From NCBI GenBank assembly GCA_910578075.1, contig CAJTPK010000001.1:1-51774 (forward strand): a DNA stretch of 51,774 nucleotides, read 5' to 3'. Below the pieces are notes generated by a model. It made no database searches and was not told the origin of the DNA. It saw only the letters and a program-made list of their open reading frames with translations. Position 1 is the first letter of the stretch; each line of letters starts with the position of its first letter. The DNA is from an uncultured Muribaculaceae bacterium (GTDB lineage: Bacteria > Bacteroidota > Bacteroidia > Bacteroidales > Muribaculaceae). The position numbers and the translations under genes are program-made. Below are positions 40,119 through 49,837 of this stretch, piece after piece.

Positions 40119-41915
40119 ATGAGATGTCTTGAGCTATTGTCACCGGCGGCAGATAAACAGGTTGCCATTGAAGCCATACTTCATGGAGCCGATGCTGTAT
40201 ATATGGGAGCATCAAGCCATGGCGCACGAAAAAGCGCGGCAAATACAGTGGATGATATTGCGGAAGTAGTTGCTTTCGCTCATCAATATCGTGCCAAGGT
40301 GTATATTACTGTCAACACTTTGGTCTATGATAATGAGATTTCAAAAGTGGAATCTCTTATCAGAGATCTTTACCGGTGTGGGGTGGATGCGATAATCGTT
40401 CAGGACATGGGTATATTGCGGATGGATATTCCACCTATAGAACTTCATGCGAGTACACAATGTGATACCAGGGATATTCAGAAAGCTAAGTTTTTGGAAG
40501 AAAGCGGATTTTCTCAAATAGTGCTTGCGCGGGAATTATCAATATCTGAAATCTCAGAGATATGTAAGAATGTAGATGTCCCGGTTGAATGTTTTGTTCA
40601 TGGAGCATTGTGCGTCAGCTATTCCGGGAAATGCAGAGCAAGCCAGGTAAAGACACGACGAAGCGCCAACCGCGGCGAGTGCTCACAAATGTGCAGACTT
40701 TCATATGACCTGATGGATTCAGATGGAAAAGTATTGTTGAAGGATAAATATCTGTTGTCTCTCAGAGATTTCAACGCATCATCTAATATGGTGGATCTTG
40801 TCGAGGCTGGTGTTTCATCGTTTAAGATAGAGGGACGTTTAAAAGATGCATCATATGTAAAAAATATAACTGCATACTACCGCAATATTCTTGATAGTAT
40901 CATATCATCTAATCCTGATAAGTATTGCCGATCATCTTTGGGAGTAAGCGAGATCACGTTTGAGCCGGATCCTGAAAAAAGTTTTAACAGAGGGTTCACG
41001 ACTTATTTTCAGGAAGGCAGGCAAAATCAAAGGATCGCTTCAATGCTGACCCCCAAATCAATGGGTGAAAAAATAACGGACATATCCTCGCTTAATAACG
41101 GTGACGGCATAAGCTTTATGAATGCTCACGGCGAATACGAAGGTGTTCGGGTAAACAAGATTGAGAAAGGGAGGATTGTTGGAGCTAAACCTTTCTTTCT
41201 ACCCCCCGGTGCAGAAATTCGGCGAACTTTTGACATAGCGTGGCAGACCGCTTTGGCAAAACCTACCGCGAAACGTTCGGTCAGTGTGGACATTGAGATT
41301 GATGAAACAGGTATCTCCGCCTCTGATGAAAGGGGAGTAAAGGTAAGATTACCTCTCGATGTTGATAAGTCAGTGGCTCAGAAAAGGATGGAACCCGAGA
41401 AAATTCTTGGGAAATTAGGAAATACAATATATCGCCTGAGAAATTTTAATAACAATTTATCGGACAGTACTTTTATTCCGGCATCTCAGCTAAATGCGCT
41501 TAAACGGAGATTGATAGAGGCATTGGATGCTGCGAATATTGCAACTTATCCGTTTAGTTATCGTCGCAAAGAAAATTTAGAGGCAAAATATATCTCAGAT
41601 GTTCTTGGTACGGAAGAAAATGTGGCTAATAAGTTTGCTGAAAAATTTTATTCAGATCATGGGTCTTCCACTGACATGATGGCTATAGAAGTCAGCGGAT
41701 TGCCCAAAGAGGATACCGTAGTGATGACTACCCGTTACTGCCTGCGAAGGGAACTGGGTATATGTAAAAAAAATAAGAATGGCTCGGATGCATATAAAAA
41801 TGCCCGGGAACCATTCTATATAAAATCAGGACGGAATCGATTCCGTCTTCAGTTTGATTGCAATTCCTGCGAGATGAGAGTTGTAGCTGAATCACCCTCT
41901 TCGACAGGCGGGTGA
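40119..41915 (+). CDS. U32 family protein (RlhA/TrhP-like RNA hydroxylase)
   Basis: A 598-residue member of peptidase family U32. The N-terminal TIM-barrel-like part starts ELLSPAADKQVAIEAILHGADAVYMG with the conserved barrel continuing through IIVQDMGIL. The Cys cluster (CFVHGALCVSYSGKC and GECSQMCR) is the iron-sulphur/active region of the prephenate-dependent tRNA or rRNA hydroxylases TrhP and RlhA. Despite the name, family members mostly modify RNA. The long C-terminal region holds the collagenase-like and another domain and ends CNSCEM. Its 3' end overlaps the converging lipoprotein gene by 67 bases. Confidence 0.88.
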   Translation: MRCLELLSPAADKQVAIEAILHGADAVYMGASSHGARKSAANTVDDIAEVVAFAHQYRAKVYITVNTLVYDNEISKVESLIRDLYRCGVDAIIVQDMGILRMDIPPIELHASTQCDTRDIQKAKFLEESGFSQIVLARELSISEISEICKNVDVPVECFVHGALCVSYSGKCRASQVKTRRSANRGECSQMCRLSYDLMDSDGKVLLKDKYLLSLRDFNASSNMVDLVEAGVSSFKIEGRLKDASYVKNITAYYRNILDSIISSNPDKYCRSSLGVSEITFEPDPEKSFNRGFTTYFQEGRQNQRIASMLTPKSMGEKITDISSLNNGDGISFMNAHGEYEGVRVNKIEKGRIVGAKPFFLPPGAEIRRTFDIAWQTALAKPTAKRSVSVDIEIDETGISASDERGVKVRLPLDVDKSVAQKRMEPEKILGKLGNTIYRLRNFNNNLSDSTFIPASQLNALKRRLIEALDAANIATYPFSYRRKENLEAKYISDVLGTEENVANKFAEKFYSDHGSSTDMMAIEVSGLPKEDTVVMTTRYCLRRELGICKKNKNGSDAYKNAREPFYIKSGRNRFRLQFDCNSCEMRVVAESPSSTGG

Positions 41916-42250
41916 GCGAAGGCATAAAGAAGAGAGTCTCTAATTGTCACGAACCGGTTTGAAAGGTTTGTAAGTGTGTCGTTTTCCCCTTCAGACATCT
42001 CATAATCAGCGCCTGCAGAGTAAGAATAATTCAGTTTTGTAAGTATGTTGTCATAACGCTCACATATACCGAGCAGGGTAGTGCTGTCTGTGGCTTTGGA
42101 AATACTGTCAACGTACAGGTTGGCAAGATTCAGACTTTCCGTATATAGTTCTCTGGCCTCCACGCGTAATGAATTGTTTTTCTTTTTTACGCATGATGAC
42201 ATACATAATGTCGCAACAAACAACACGACAACGTAATACAATAATCTCAT
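41849..42250 (-). CDS. Small lipoprotein of unknown function
   Basis: A 133-residue protein with a lipoprotein signal: a hydrophobic run, then LCMSSCVKKKN. The mature part is mostly helical (ELYTESLNLANLYVDSISKA, TLTNLSNRFVTIRDSLL). I do not recognise a family. Its ATG overlaps the uvrA stop by four bases, so it is translated from the uvrA message. The last 67 bases overlap the end of the opposing U32 gene, which is unusual and makes the exact C-terminus less certain. The lysines after Cys rather than acidic residues argue against surface export. Confidence 0.7.
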   Translation of the reverse strand: MRLLYYVVVLFVATLCMSSCVKKKNNSLRVEARELYTESLNLANLYVDSISKATDSTTLLGICERYDNILTKLNYSYSAGADYEMSEGENDTLTNLSNRFVTIRDSLLYAFAHPPVEEGDSATTLISQELQSN

Positions 42251-45042
42251 TTCAACTTATCTTTTAAGAATTGACCTGTATATGATTCTTTGACTTCAGC
42301 AACCTGTTCCGGGGTGCCTTCCGCAACTATATATCCACCGGCATCTCCACCTTCTGGACCTATGTCTATAAGCCAGTCCGCACTCTTTATGACGTCCATA
42401 TTATGCTCAATTATAAGCACAGTGTTACCCTTCTCAACGAGTCTGTTGAGGGATTTGAGTAATGTGGAAATATCGTGGAAATGAAGACCGGTAGTTGGTT
42501 CATCAAATATGAATAACGTATGGTCATTCTTTTCGAGCGACATGAAATATGCAAGTTTCACTCTCTGGTTCTCACCTCCGGAAAGAGTTGATGATGATTG
42601 ACCTAACTTGATATATCCGAGACCGACATCCTGCAACGGCTTAAGCTTCTTAACTATACGTTTCTCTTGAGCACCGTTTGATTCAGACAGGAATTCAATA
42701 GCTTGATTGACAGTCATCTCTAGGAAGTCATAAATATTCTTGCCTCGATATTCCACATCAAGCACCTCTTGTTTGAATCTTTTTCCATGGCATACCTCAC
42801 AAGGCACCTCTATGTCTGCCATAAACTGCATCGGGATTGTGATAACACCTTCACCCTTGCATTCCTCGCAACGTCCACCTTCAGTGTTAAAGGAGAAATA
42901 AGCAGGGGAGAACCCCATCTGTTTGGAAAGCTGTTGTTCAGCAAATAGTTTCCTTATCTCATCATATGCTTTCAAATATGTGGCGGGGTTACTTCTGGAG
43001 GATGTTCCTATTGGATTCTGGTCAACGAATTCCACTGATTTGACAGTGCGAATATCGCCAGACAACGCGCGATGAGTGCCGGGAATGTCGCCTGTTTCAC
43101 CGAGAGCCCTAACTACTGCTTTGTATAATATCTCGCGCACGAGTGTTGATTTTCCGCTTCCGCTCACACCTGATACCACTGTCATGATTCCAAGTGGAAA
43201 CCTGACATTTATATTCTTAAGATTGTTTTCAGCAGCTCCTTCAACCTCGATAAATTGTTTCCATGGACGCCTGAGTTTCGGGACATCTATTGTTCTGTCT
43301 CCACGCAGATAATCCACGGTATATGATCCGTTGGCATCACCACCTTTAAGAATCTCGGGAAGATTTCCTTCAAACACAATCTTACCGCCGAGCCTTCCGG
43401 CATCAGGACCGATATCCACTATTTCATCTGCAGCCAGCATTATCTCCTCATCGTGCTCGACGACAACAACAGTGTTTCCAATTTGCTGCAGATTGCGCAA
43501 TACGCGAATAAGCCTGTCAGTGTCGCGTGAATGTAACCCAATGCTTGGTTCATCAAGAATGTATAATGAACCCACGAGAGAACTGCCTAAAGATGTGGCG
43601 AGATTGATGCGTTGACTCTCTCCTCCGGATAGAGTTGACGACAATCTATCAAGCGTAAGATAACCGAGACCTACGTCATTCAGGAACCCGAGACGTTGGT
43701 TGATCTCCACAAGAAGTCTTGCGGCTATTCGGCTGTCAGTTTCATTCAGTTTAATATTCTTGAAAAACTCTGTAAGCTCTGATACCGGTATCTTTACCAG
43801 CTCAGAAATCGTTTTGCCAGCCACTTTTACATAATCGGCATCTTTCCTGAGTCTTGATCCATGACATTCAGGACAAGTGCTTTTCCCTCTGTAGCGAGCC
43901 TTGAGAACGCGATATTGAATTTTATCCTGTCGTGAATCAATCCATTTAAAGAAGCCGTCTATTCCCTCCCAGTGACTATTGCCATGCCAGAGGAAATCTT
44001 TCTGACTTTCAGTCAGATCCATGTACGGGGTATGAATCGGGAAATTAAAATGAGGTGCAAGATGGATAAGTCTTGTTTTCCACTCATTCATCTTATCTCC
44101 GTTCCAACATTTCACCGCGTTTTGATATATTGAAAGAGTTTTATTAGGTATCACAAGATCTTCACTGATACCCAAAACTTTCCCGAAACCTTCGCATACA
44201 GGACAAGCTCCATATGGATTGTTAAAATTAAACATCAGGTCGCTTGGTTCCCGGAATTCCATTCCATCAGCAATGAATCTTTTTGAGAACATGTGTTCAT
44301 GAACGCCATCAGCCCCCCATATTTTGATTATACACTCGTCATGACCCTCATAATACGCAGTCTCAACAGAGTCGGTGAGTCGCGATATCTCGTCTTTGCT
44401 GTCGGATACAGAAAGCCGGTCAATCAGAAGACGGTATCCTTCGGATGATTCAGGAGTGCCGTCATTTCTCAAATCGGCTATGGAGATAAAAGTCCCATCC
44501 TTTTCAAGACGTGAATATCCCTCCTTGAGATAAATCTCAAGTTGTTGGTCGAAAGTCCTGTTTTCTGGAACCTTGATATCAATCAGAACCGCCATCCTCG
44601 TTCCAATAGGGTAGGAAAGGGCTGTCTTGACCATATCTTCAATTCCATGCTTTCTAACCTCAAGACCGCTTACAGGGGAGAATGTGTGGCCGACTCGAGC
44701 GAAGAGCATTCGGAGATAATCGTATATCTCAGTAGCAGTGCCGACGGTGCTCCTTGGGTTACGGGTATTTACCTTCTGTTCGATGGCAATAGCAGGAGGC
44801 AAACCTTTTATATAGTCGCATTCCGGTTTTGACATTCTTCCAAGGAATTGTCTTGCATATGCTGACAGACTTTCAACGTATCGGCGTTGTCCTTCCGCAT
44901 ATAACGTGTCGAACGCCAGCGAAGATTTGCCGCTGCCGCTGACTCCAGTCACAACAATAAACTTATTAAGAGGCAGGTTTATATCAATATTTTTAAGATT
45001 ATTGACTCTTGCGCCCTTTATGCTGATGTATTTGTTTTCCAT
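42247..45042 (-). CDS. uvrA: Excinuclease ABC subunit A
   Basis: A 931-residue nucleotide-excision-repair ATPase that finds bulky DNA lesions with UvrB. It has two ABC cassettes (Walker A GVSGSGKSSLAFD near the N-terminus and GVSGSGKSTLVRE at about 640), two LSGGE signatures, and zinc-finger Cys pairs (CPVCEGFGKV, CEECKGEGVIT ... CEVCHGKRF). The start MENKYISIKGARVNNL is conserved in the family. A small lipoprotein gene is coupled to its stop codon. The 164 bases upstream separate it from a divergent ECF sigma gene; no perfect TAnnTTTG box is seen on its side. Confidence 0.97.
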   Translation of the reverse strand: MENKYISIKGARVNNLKNIDINLPLNKFIVVTGVSGSGKSSLAFDTLYAEGQRRYVESLSAYARQFLGRMSKPECDYIKGLPPAIAIEQKVNTRNPRSTVGTATEIYDYLRMLFARVGHTFSPVSGLEVRKHGIEDMVKTALSYPIGTRMAVLIDIKVPENRTFDQQLEIYLKEGYSRLEKDGTFISIADLRNDGTPESSEGYRLLIDRLSVSDSKDEISRLTDSVETAYYEGHDECIIKIWGADGVHEHMFSKRFIADGMEFREPSDLMFNFNNPYGACPVCEGFGKVLGISEDLVIPNKTLSIYQNAVKCWNGDKMNEWKTRLIHLAPHFNFPIHTPYMDLTESQKDFLWHGNSHWEGIDGFFKWIDSRQDKIQYRVLKARYRGKSTCPECHGSRLRKDADYVKVAGKTISELVKIPVSELTEFFKNIKLNETDSRIAARLLVEINQRLGFLNDVGLGYLTLDRLSSTLSGGESQRINLATSLGSSLVGSLYILDEPSIGLHSRDTDRLIRVLRNLQQIGNTVVVVEHDEEIMLAADEIVDIGPDAGRLGGKIVFEGNLPEILKGGDANGSYTVDYLRGDRTIDVPKLRRPWKQFIEVEGAAENNLKNINVRFPLGIMTVVSGVSGSGKSTLVREILYKAVVRALGETGDIPGTHRALSGDIRTVKSVEFVDQNPIGTSSRSNPATYLKAYDEIRKLFAEQQLSKQMGFSPAYFSFNTEGGRCEECKGEGVITIPMQFMADIEVPCEVCHGKRFKQEVLDVEYRGKNIYDFLEMTVNQAIEFLSESNGAQEKRIVKKLKPLQDVGLGYIKLGQSSSTLSGGENQRVKLAYFMSLEKNDHTLFIFDEPTTGLHFHDISTLLKSLNRLVEKGNTVLIIEHNMDVIKSADWLIDIGPEGGDAGGYIVAEGTPEQVAEVKESYTGQFLKDKLK

Positions 45043-45168
45043 TTAATGATGAATTGTACGTGTCACGCAAATGAGTTCTATATAAAGTCTCATTGTCTGA
45101 TAAACGCTTGCATTCTGTTTTATGTACATCTAATCTCAAATTTTGTTCCAAGAATTATGATTATTTAC

Positions 45169-45176
45169 TAATTTTG
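45169..45176 (+). promoter_or_regulatory. -7 promoter box of the ECF sigma/receptor operon
   Basis: TAATTTTG on the plus strand, 31-38 bases before the ATG at 45207. A TTTG at 45142-45145 may be the -33 element, though the spacing of 23 is slightly long. Confidence 0.55.
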
Positions 45177-45206
45177 CAAAAGTTCTACCAATCTTGCTAA
45201 GAAATC

Positions 45207-45728
45207 ATGACTCAGGACAAATTTGAAGAGGAATATAAAAAGTTACTGCTGCCGCTTGGAATGTTTGCGTTGAGAATCATCGGAGATGTCGATGACTCCA
45301 ATGATGTTGTGCAGTCTGTTTTCCTTAAAACCTGGAATAAAATAACCGAAGGTGATTGTCCCGAGAATCTGAAGACGTACCTATACACCGCAGTGAGAAA
45401 TGCCTCGTTAAAATTCATTGAAACTAAAGCTCGACATGAAGTTGAGACAGTTGAATCATATCCTGAGGTAACAGATGAGTCAATCGATACTTCTGAAAGG
45501 GATGCAAGATTATGGAGAGCTATAGAATCTCTGCCGGAACGGTGTCGAGAAATTTTTCTGATGTGCAAGCGTGACGGACTATCTTACAGACAAGTGGCGG
45601 AGGAATTGTCAATTACTGAAAAAACGGTTGAGAATCAAATGTCTAAGGCTCTGAAATCATTAAGGGCTGCTTATGGTATCAAATCAGGATCAAGGAATAT
45701 TCCTATATTTTTCCTCCAGTTTCTGTAA
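45207..45728 (+). CDS. ECF sigma factor of a cell-surface signalling operon
   Basis: A 173-residue ECF sigma factor. Region 2 is at about 20-80 (DVDDSNDVVQSVFLKTWNKI, LKTYLYTAVRNASLKFI) and region 4 at about 105-160 (IESLPERCREIFLMCKRDGL, SYRQVAEELSITEKTVENQM). This is the Bacteroidetes group of FecI-like factors, normally held by an inner-membrane anti-sigma and released by a signal from an STN-containing TonB receptor. Both partners follow in the operon. A C-terminal hydrophobic extension (NIPIFFLQFL) is common in this group. Confidence 0.93.
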   Translation: MTQDKFEEEYKKLLLPLGMFALRIIGDVDDSNDVVQSVFLKTWNKITEGDCPENLKTYLYTAVRNASLKFIETKARHEVETVESYPEVTDESIDTSERDARLWRAIESLPERCREIFLMCKRDGLSYRQVAEELSITEKTVENQMSKALKSLRAAYGIKSGSRNIPIFFLQFL

Positions 45729-45796
45729 AATATTTTAATTATCCGTAGGGGAAATGTAACATCATCGGGTCTTATGAATAAAAATGTTTGATTAAT

Positions 45797-46258
45797 ATGC
45801 TCGATGATAAAAAATTTGAAGAAGAGTGCAGGTTTGTAGTTGCGCATTTCAAGGAGGGGGCATTCCGAACGAAGGAATTATTTGAATCCAAAGTAGCGTT
45901 CCGGAATCGCAGGAAAATTGCTATCCGATGGGGGGCGGCTTCGCTCATTGCGGTAACCCTGTCAGCAACTGCCATTATTACATACAAAATCAGGTCTGTA
46001 GAGCCGGATGAGGTCACAACCGAGCAATGTATAGTCGATAAGGCAGATAATTCCAAAGCTATGGAGATTATTCGTCTTGAGTTTAATGATGCAAAGTTGT
46101 CTGATGTCATAAAGGCAGTGGAAGAGGCATATGGTGTGAAACTGACAAATGTTCCGGATGAAGAAATATACCTCACTCTCAGTTATGAAGGTAATGCTCA
46201 GGATTTCATTGATACGGTCAATGAATTGTTAAATACGGAAATAGAGATAGAACGATGA
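45797..46258 (+). CDS. Minimal FecR-type anti-sigma factor with STN-like domain
   Basis: About 153 residues. The ATG at 45797 is preferred to a TTG nine bases earlier. Residues 1-40 are cytoplasmic and should hold the sigma factor; 43-64 form one membrane helix (AASLIAVTLSATAIITY). The periplasmic residues 91-152 (LEFNDAKLSDVIKAVEEAYG ... ELLNTEIEI) look like the DUF4974/STN-type domain found at the end of FecR proteins. The large central FecR domain is missing, so it is about half the normal length (300-350). It overlaps the receptor gene by four bases, giving a coupled sigma/anti-sigma/receptor set. Confidence 0.8.
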   Translation: MLDDKKFEEECRFVVAHFKEGAFRTKELFESKVAFRNRRKIAIRWGAASLIAVTLSATAIITYKIRSVEPDEVTTEQCIVDKADNSKAMEIIRLEFNDAKLSDVIKAVEEAYGVKLTNVPDEEIYLTLSYEGNAQDFIDTVNELLNTEIEIER

Positions 46259-48732
46259 AAAGATTTGTGATATTTTTTATAGCCGTGTTGGCAGCCGTTG
46301 TATTTGCTAATGCCCAGAAAATAACTGTTAATTACACCAATGCACCGGCAACACAGGTATTTAGCGATGTTATGCGTCAGAGTGGTAAGAATTTTATATA
46401 TTCCTCTGATGTGCTAAAGGATCTACGCGTAAGTGTCAATGTGAGTAACCAATCGTTGAAAAAAATTTTGGGTGCAATGTTCCGCAATACTGATATCTCA
46501 TACAAGGTTAGAGGAAACAATATTTTGCTTAAGCGTAAAAAGAAAGTTAAAAGAGATAAGATTGTTGCAAGACAGATGAATAACCCGCGCATCCCGGATA
46601 CAGATAGTATAAAAGTCGGAATATTAAGGGATGTCATAGTCACAGGAAGTAAGAATCAGACATTGTCGATGCAGTCGTCACATATCGGCGCGCTCAACAT
46701 ATCAAGGGATATAATAGCAAAGACTCCGGCATTGTTGGGAGAGTCGGATATTATCAAGACTCTTCAGCTTGAACCGGGTGTGTCCGCAGGAATAGAGGGT
46801 TTTGCCGGAATGTATGTTCATGGTGGGAATGTCGATGAGAATCTTTATATGCTTGATAATATACCTCTGCATCAGGTCAACCATTTCGGAGGATTGTTTT
46901 CAGCTTTTAATACAGAGGCAATAAGTAATGTTGATTTCTATAAATCTACGTTCCCTTCAAAATTTGATGGAAGAATGTCATCATTCATGGATGTTTATTC
47001 GCGGGATGGATCACAGAAGAAACTACATGGATCCATACGCCTTGGTCTGACATCCGGTGCAGCACATCTGGAGGGACCGATATGGAAGGACAGGACTACA
47101 TTCTCAGTTGCTGTGAGACGCTCCTGGTTTGATGTGCTCACACTTCCGATATGCGCTATCCGCAATGCAACAGGCTACGAAGGAGATGACGACATATCTT
47201 TCGGCTATGCATTCACGGATATCAATGCCAAGATAGCTCATAAATTTTCAGACCGCAGCAAAATCTACGCAATGGCATATTATGGAGAAGATTACCTAAG
47301 AGGTGTTTATCATACACCGGAGAGTGTTATCGAAGGGTATTACGATAAAAACATCACTAAACTGCGCTGGGGCAATATCCTTGCATCTGCCGGATGGATT
47401 TATGATTACACTCCGAATCTATGGGGTAAATTGTGTGCGGCATATACAAGATACAGTTCTACTATGAGCACTCATGACGAAAGTGCCAACCTTGATGAAG
47501 GAAACAAGATAGGATTGACGGCAAGCGATATGAAATCTGATAATAACATTTCCGACTGGATTCTGAAGGGTGATTTTGAATGGAGAACATCAGATGCAAA
47601 TAAAATTAACTTTGGAACATCTTTCACCTTTCATAACTTCTTGCCTTCAAGAACCCGCAGGATGCTGACAGCCGAGGGTGTTGCAACTGAAATCAATGAT
47701 GACAACCCGGATTACAAAGCTCGTGAGTTCAACATATACGCAGAAGATAATCTTTCAGTCGGTAATATGCTCAACGTCAACTTCGGTTTACATTACAGCA
47801 TATTCAATATAACAGGAAAGAGCATGAGCGTTCTGTCTCCGCGATTGGCATTCAATATAACGCCTGTGGACAATATCGCCATAAAAGGCGGATATTCAAG
47901 AACGGTGCAGTATGTTCATCAGTTATCTCAGAGTTCAATATCTTTACCAACTGACCAATGGGTTCCGATTATTAATGGACAGAAACCACAGACAGCCGAT
48001 AAGATTGCATTAGGCGTGTATTGGAAACCGATGAATCTTTTCACAGTTTCAGTTGAGGGGTATATGAAATGGATGCGTAATCTTATAGATTACAGGGATG
48101 AATATTATCTCGTTCCTCCGGAATATCAGTGGGATACCAAATTAACATCCGGAAAAGGAACATCCAAAGGGATTGATTTTAAAGTATCCAAGGAGTTTGG
48201 CAAATTTTCAGGGCATATCGCGTATTCGCTTCTATGGGCTGACAGGCAATTTGCAGAGCGCAATGGCGGCAAGAAATATCCGGCACGTTTTGACAACAGG
48301 CATAAGATAAATGTAATGATTAACTGGAAGATTAATGACAAATGGGAACTCGGAGCTTCGTGGACAGGAATGAGCGGGAACCGAATCACACTCCCTACCC
48401 AATGCTGGAGTGACCCCAATCTCGCCCCTTGGCATTATGATATGATGCTTAAAACAGATATAAACAACTACCGATTACCTTTCTACCATCGTCTTGACCT
48501 TAGCTTTACAAGGTATACAAAGCATGGCTTCTGGACTTTCGGACTCTATAATGCATATTGTAATATGAATGTTATTGCTGTGCGGCTTGATTATTCAGAT
48601 AAAGATTATATGTATTACGACGGTTCGTATAGTAACGGAAATGTATCATATACTTATTCAAGTAAACCGGTTTTCCAGAAAATAAGATTATTACCAACAA
48701 TCCCATCAATTTCGTACACATGGCTTTTTTAA
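46255..48732 (+). CDS. STN-containing TonB-dependent receptor/transducer
   Basis: An 825-residue outer-membrane protein. Signal peptide 1-20; an STN signalling domain at about 22-95 (ITVNYTNAPATQVFSDVM ... ILLKRKK); a basic linker; a TonB-box-like LRDVIVTGS; a plug with MYVHGGNVDENLYMLDN; and a barrel ending YTWLF. The carboxypeptidase-like domain often found between STN and plug in Bacteroidetes is absent. The STN domain should contact the periplasmic half of the anti-sigma encoded just upstream and trigger sigma release upon ligand binding. The ligand is unknown; the DUF4249 lipoprotein encoded next probably helps bind it. Confidence 0.92.
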   Translation: MKRFVIFFIAVLAAVVFANAQKITVNYTNAPATQVFSDVMRQSGKNFIYSSDVLKDLRVSVNVSNQSLKKILGAMFRNTDISYKVRGNNILLKRKKKVKRDKIVARQMNNPRIPDTDSIKVGILRDVIVTGSKNQTLSMQSSHIGALNISRDIIAKTPALLGESDIIKTLQLEPGVSAGIEGFAGMYVHGGNVDENLYMLDNIPLHQVNHFGGLFSAFNTEAISNVDFYKSTFPSKFDGRMSSFMDVYSRDGSQKKLHGSIRLGLTSGAAHLEGPIWKDRTTFSVAVRRSWFDVLTLPICAIRNATGYEGDDDISFGYAFTDINAKIAHKFSDRSKIYAMAYYGEDYLRGVYHTPESVIEGYYDKNITKLRWGNILASAGWIYDYTPNLWGKLCAAYTRYSSTMSTHDESANLDEGNKIGLTASDMKSDNNISDWILKGDFEWRTSDANKINFGTSFTFHNFLPSRTRRMLTAEGVATEINDDNPDYKAREFNIYAEDNLSVGNMLNVNFGLHYSIFNITGKSMSVLSPRLAFNITPVDNIAIKGGYSRTVQYVHQLSQSSISLPTDQWVPIINGQKPQTADKIALGVYWKPMNLFTVSVEGYMKWMRNLIDYRDEYYLVPPEYQWDTKLTSGKGTSKGIDFKVSKEFGKFSGHIAYSLLWADRQFAERNGGKKYPARFDNRHKINVMINWKINDKWELGASWTGMSGNRITLPTQCWSDPNLAPWHYDMMLKTDINNYRLPFYHRLDLSFTRYTKHGFWTFGLYNAYCNMNVIAVRLDYSDKDYMYYDGSYSNGNVSYTYSSKPVFQKIRLLPTIPSISYTWLF

Positions 48733-49736
48733 ACAGAATAATTTATATAGTGTTATCTCTGACACTGTTCACATCATGCTACAGTGACTTTGAACCTGAT
48801 ATTGAAAGTGATCCAGTAGTCTGTATCAATGCCCTTGCCAAGACAGGAGAACCACTGCGTATCTCTGTGACGCGCACATGGCGCTGGTCGGAAGGGAATC
48901 CAGACAGAGACATTGATATCGTCTTGAAAGATGCGATTGTATCTCTTTATGTAAATGGGGAATTGGTAGAGACTCCGCATTTTTCCATTTGGGAAGCAAA
49001 TGATCCTGCAAGACCGTGGTTAAAGAATGAGAATGGTTATAAATGCTCATATATTCCCAGTCCCGGGGATTTGATTAAAATTACTGCGCACAGTCCGAAA
49101 TATGGTGATGCTGAAGGGGAGGTGAGAGTACCCATACCGGTTGATATTGACAAAACTGATATGAATGTAATGAATGTAAAGGCCAATCAGATCGGAGATA
49201 AATTCTTGTACACAGGAGATGCATTACTTGAATTATGGTTTACGGATCCAGCAGAAATGGATAATTACTATATGTTCGGTGATAAACGTAATTATGACTA
49301 CGGGAATAACATGATTTCCAATGCTTATATTGAGTATGATTCAGAACCTTTATTCACAGAGCATGTCTCTCCAATTGAATCCATTGTATCAGAAACATCA
49401 GGATATACGATTTTCACAGACAGACTGATTGCGGGGAAAAGTTATCCACTTCATATCAGGGTGAGCAATATACAGTATGAAGTCGCTTCAATGGATAATT
49501 TTGATTCGAACAAATCCAGCATTCTACTTACACTGAATGCTATTTCAGAAAGTTACTATAAGCATGTATTGTCAGTCTGGGTCAGCAATGATGGTATATC
49601 AGGAATATTAGGCGGTATAGGTCTTGGCGACCCCACATGGGAATGCAGCAACGTATCGACAGGTGCCGGAGTAATTGCCGCGATAGCACCCTCTACAGTT
49701 GAAATCCCCATTGCAATGTTTTTTCAAGATAAATAA
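48720..49736 (+). CDS. DUF4249-like surface lipoprotein
   Basis: A 338-residue lipoprotein with the lipobox LFTSCYSDFEPD, whose acidic residues after Cys suit surface display. The mature part starts with a small beta-sandwich (PVVCINALAKTGEPLRISVT, then DAIVSLYVNGELVE), the pattern of DUF4249 proteins. These are nearly always encoded next to a TonB receptor and are thought to be its surface partner. The gene starts 13 bases inside the receptor gene. A hairpin follows the stop codon, so it ends the operon. Confidence 0.8.
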   Translation: MAFLNRIIYIVLSLTLFTSCYSDFEPDIESDPVVCINALAKTGEPLRISVTRTWRWSEGNPDRDIDIVLKDAIVSLYVNGELVETPHFSIWEANDPARPWLKNENGYKCSYIPSPGDLIKITAHSPKYGDAEGEVRVPIPVDIDKTDMNVMNVKANQIGDKFLYTGDALLELWFTDPAEMDNYYMFGDKRNYDYGNNMISNAYIEYDSEPLFTEHVSPIESIVSETSGYTIFTDRLIAGKSYPLHIRVSNIQYEVASMDNFDSNKSSILLTLNAISESYYKHVLSVWVSNDGISGILGGIGLGDPTWECSNVSTGAGVIAAIAPSTVEIPIAMFFQDK

Positions 49737-49767
49737 TCAACTCAATACACAACTCTAATTTGATAGG

Positions 49768-49805
49768 TCAGGGCGTGGTCTTCGGTTTTCGGAGCCACGC
49801 CCTGA
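49768..49805. terminator. Hairpin between DUF4249 and sulfatase genes
   Basis: TCAGGGCGTGG (49768-49778) and CCACGCCCTGA (49795-49805) form an 11-pair GC-rich stem between converging genes. Neither side has a strong T-run, so it may terminate in both directions with modest efficiency. Confidence 0.65.
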
Positions 49806-49837
49806 TTGTGAAATGTTGAGTGTATATCAAGCTTGAC

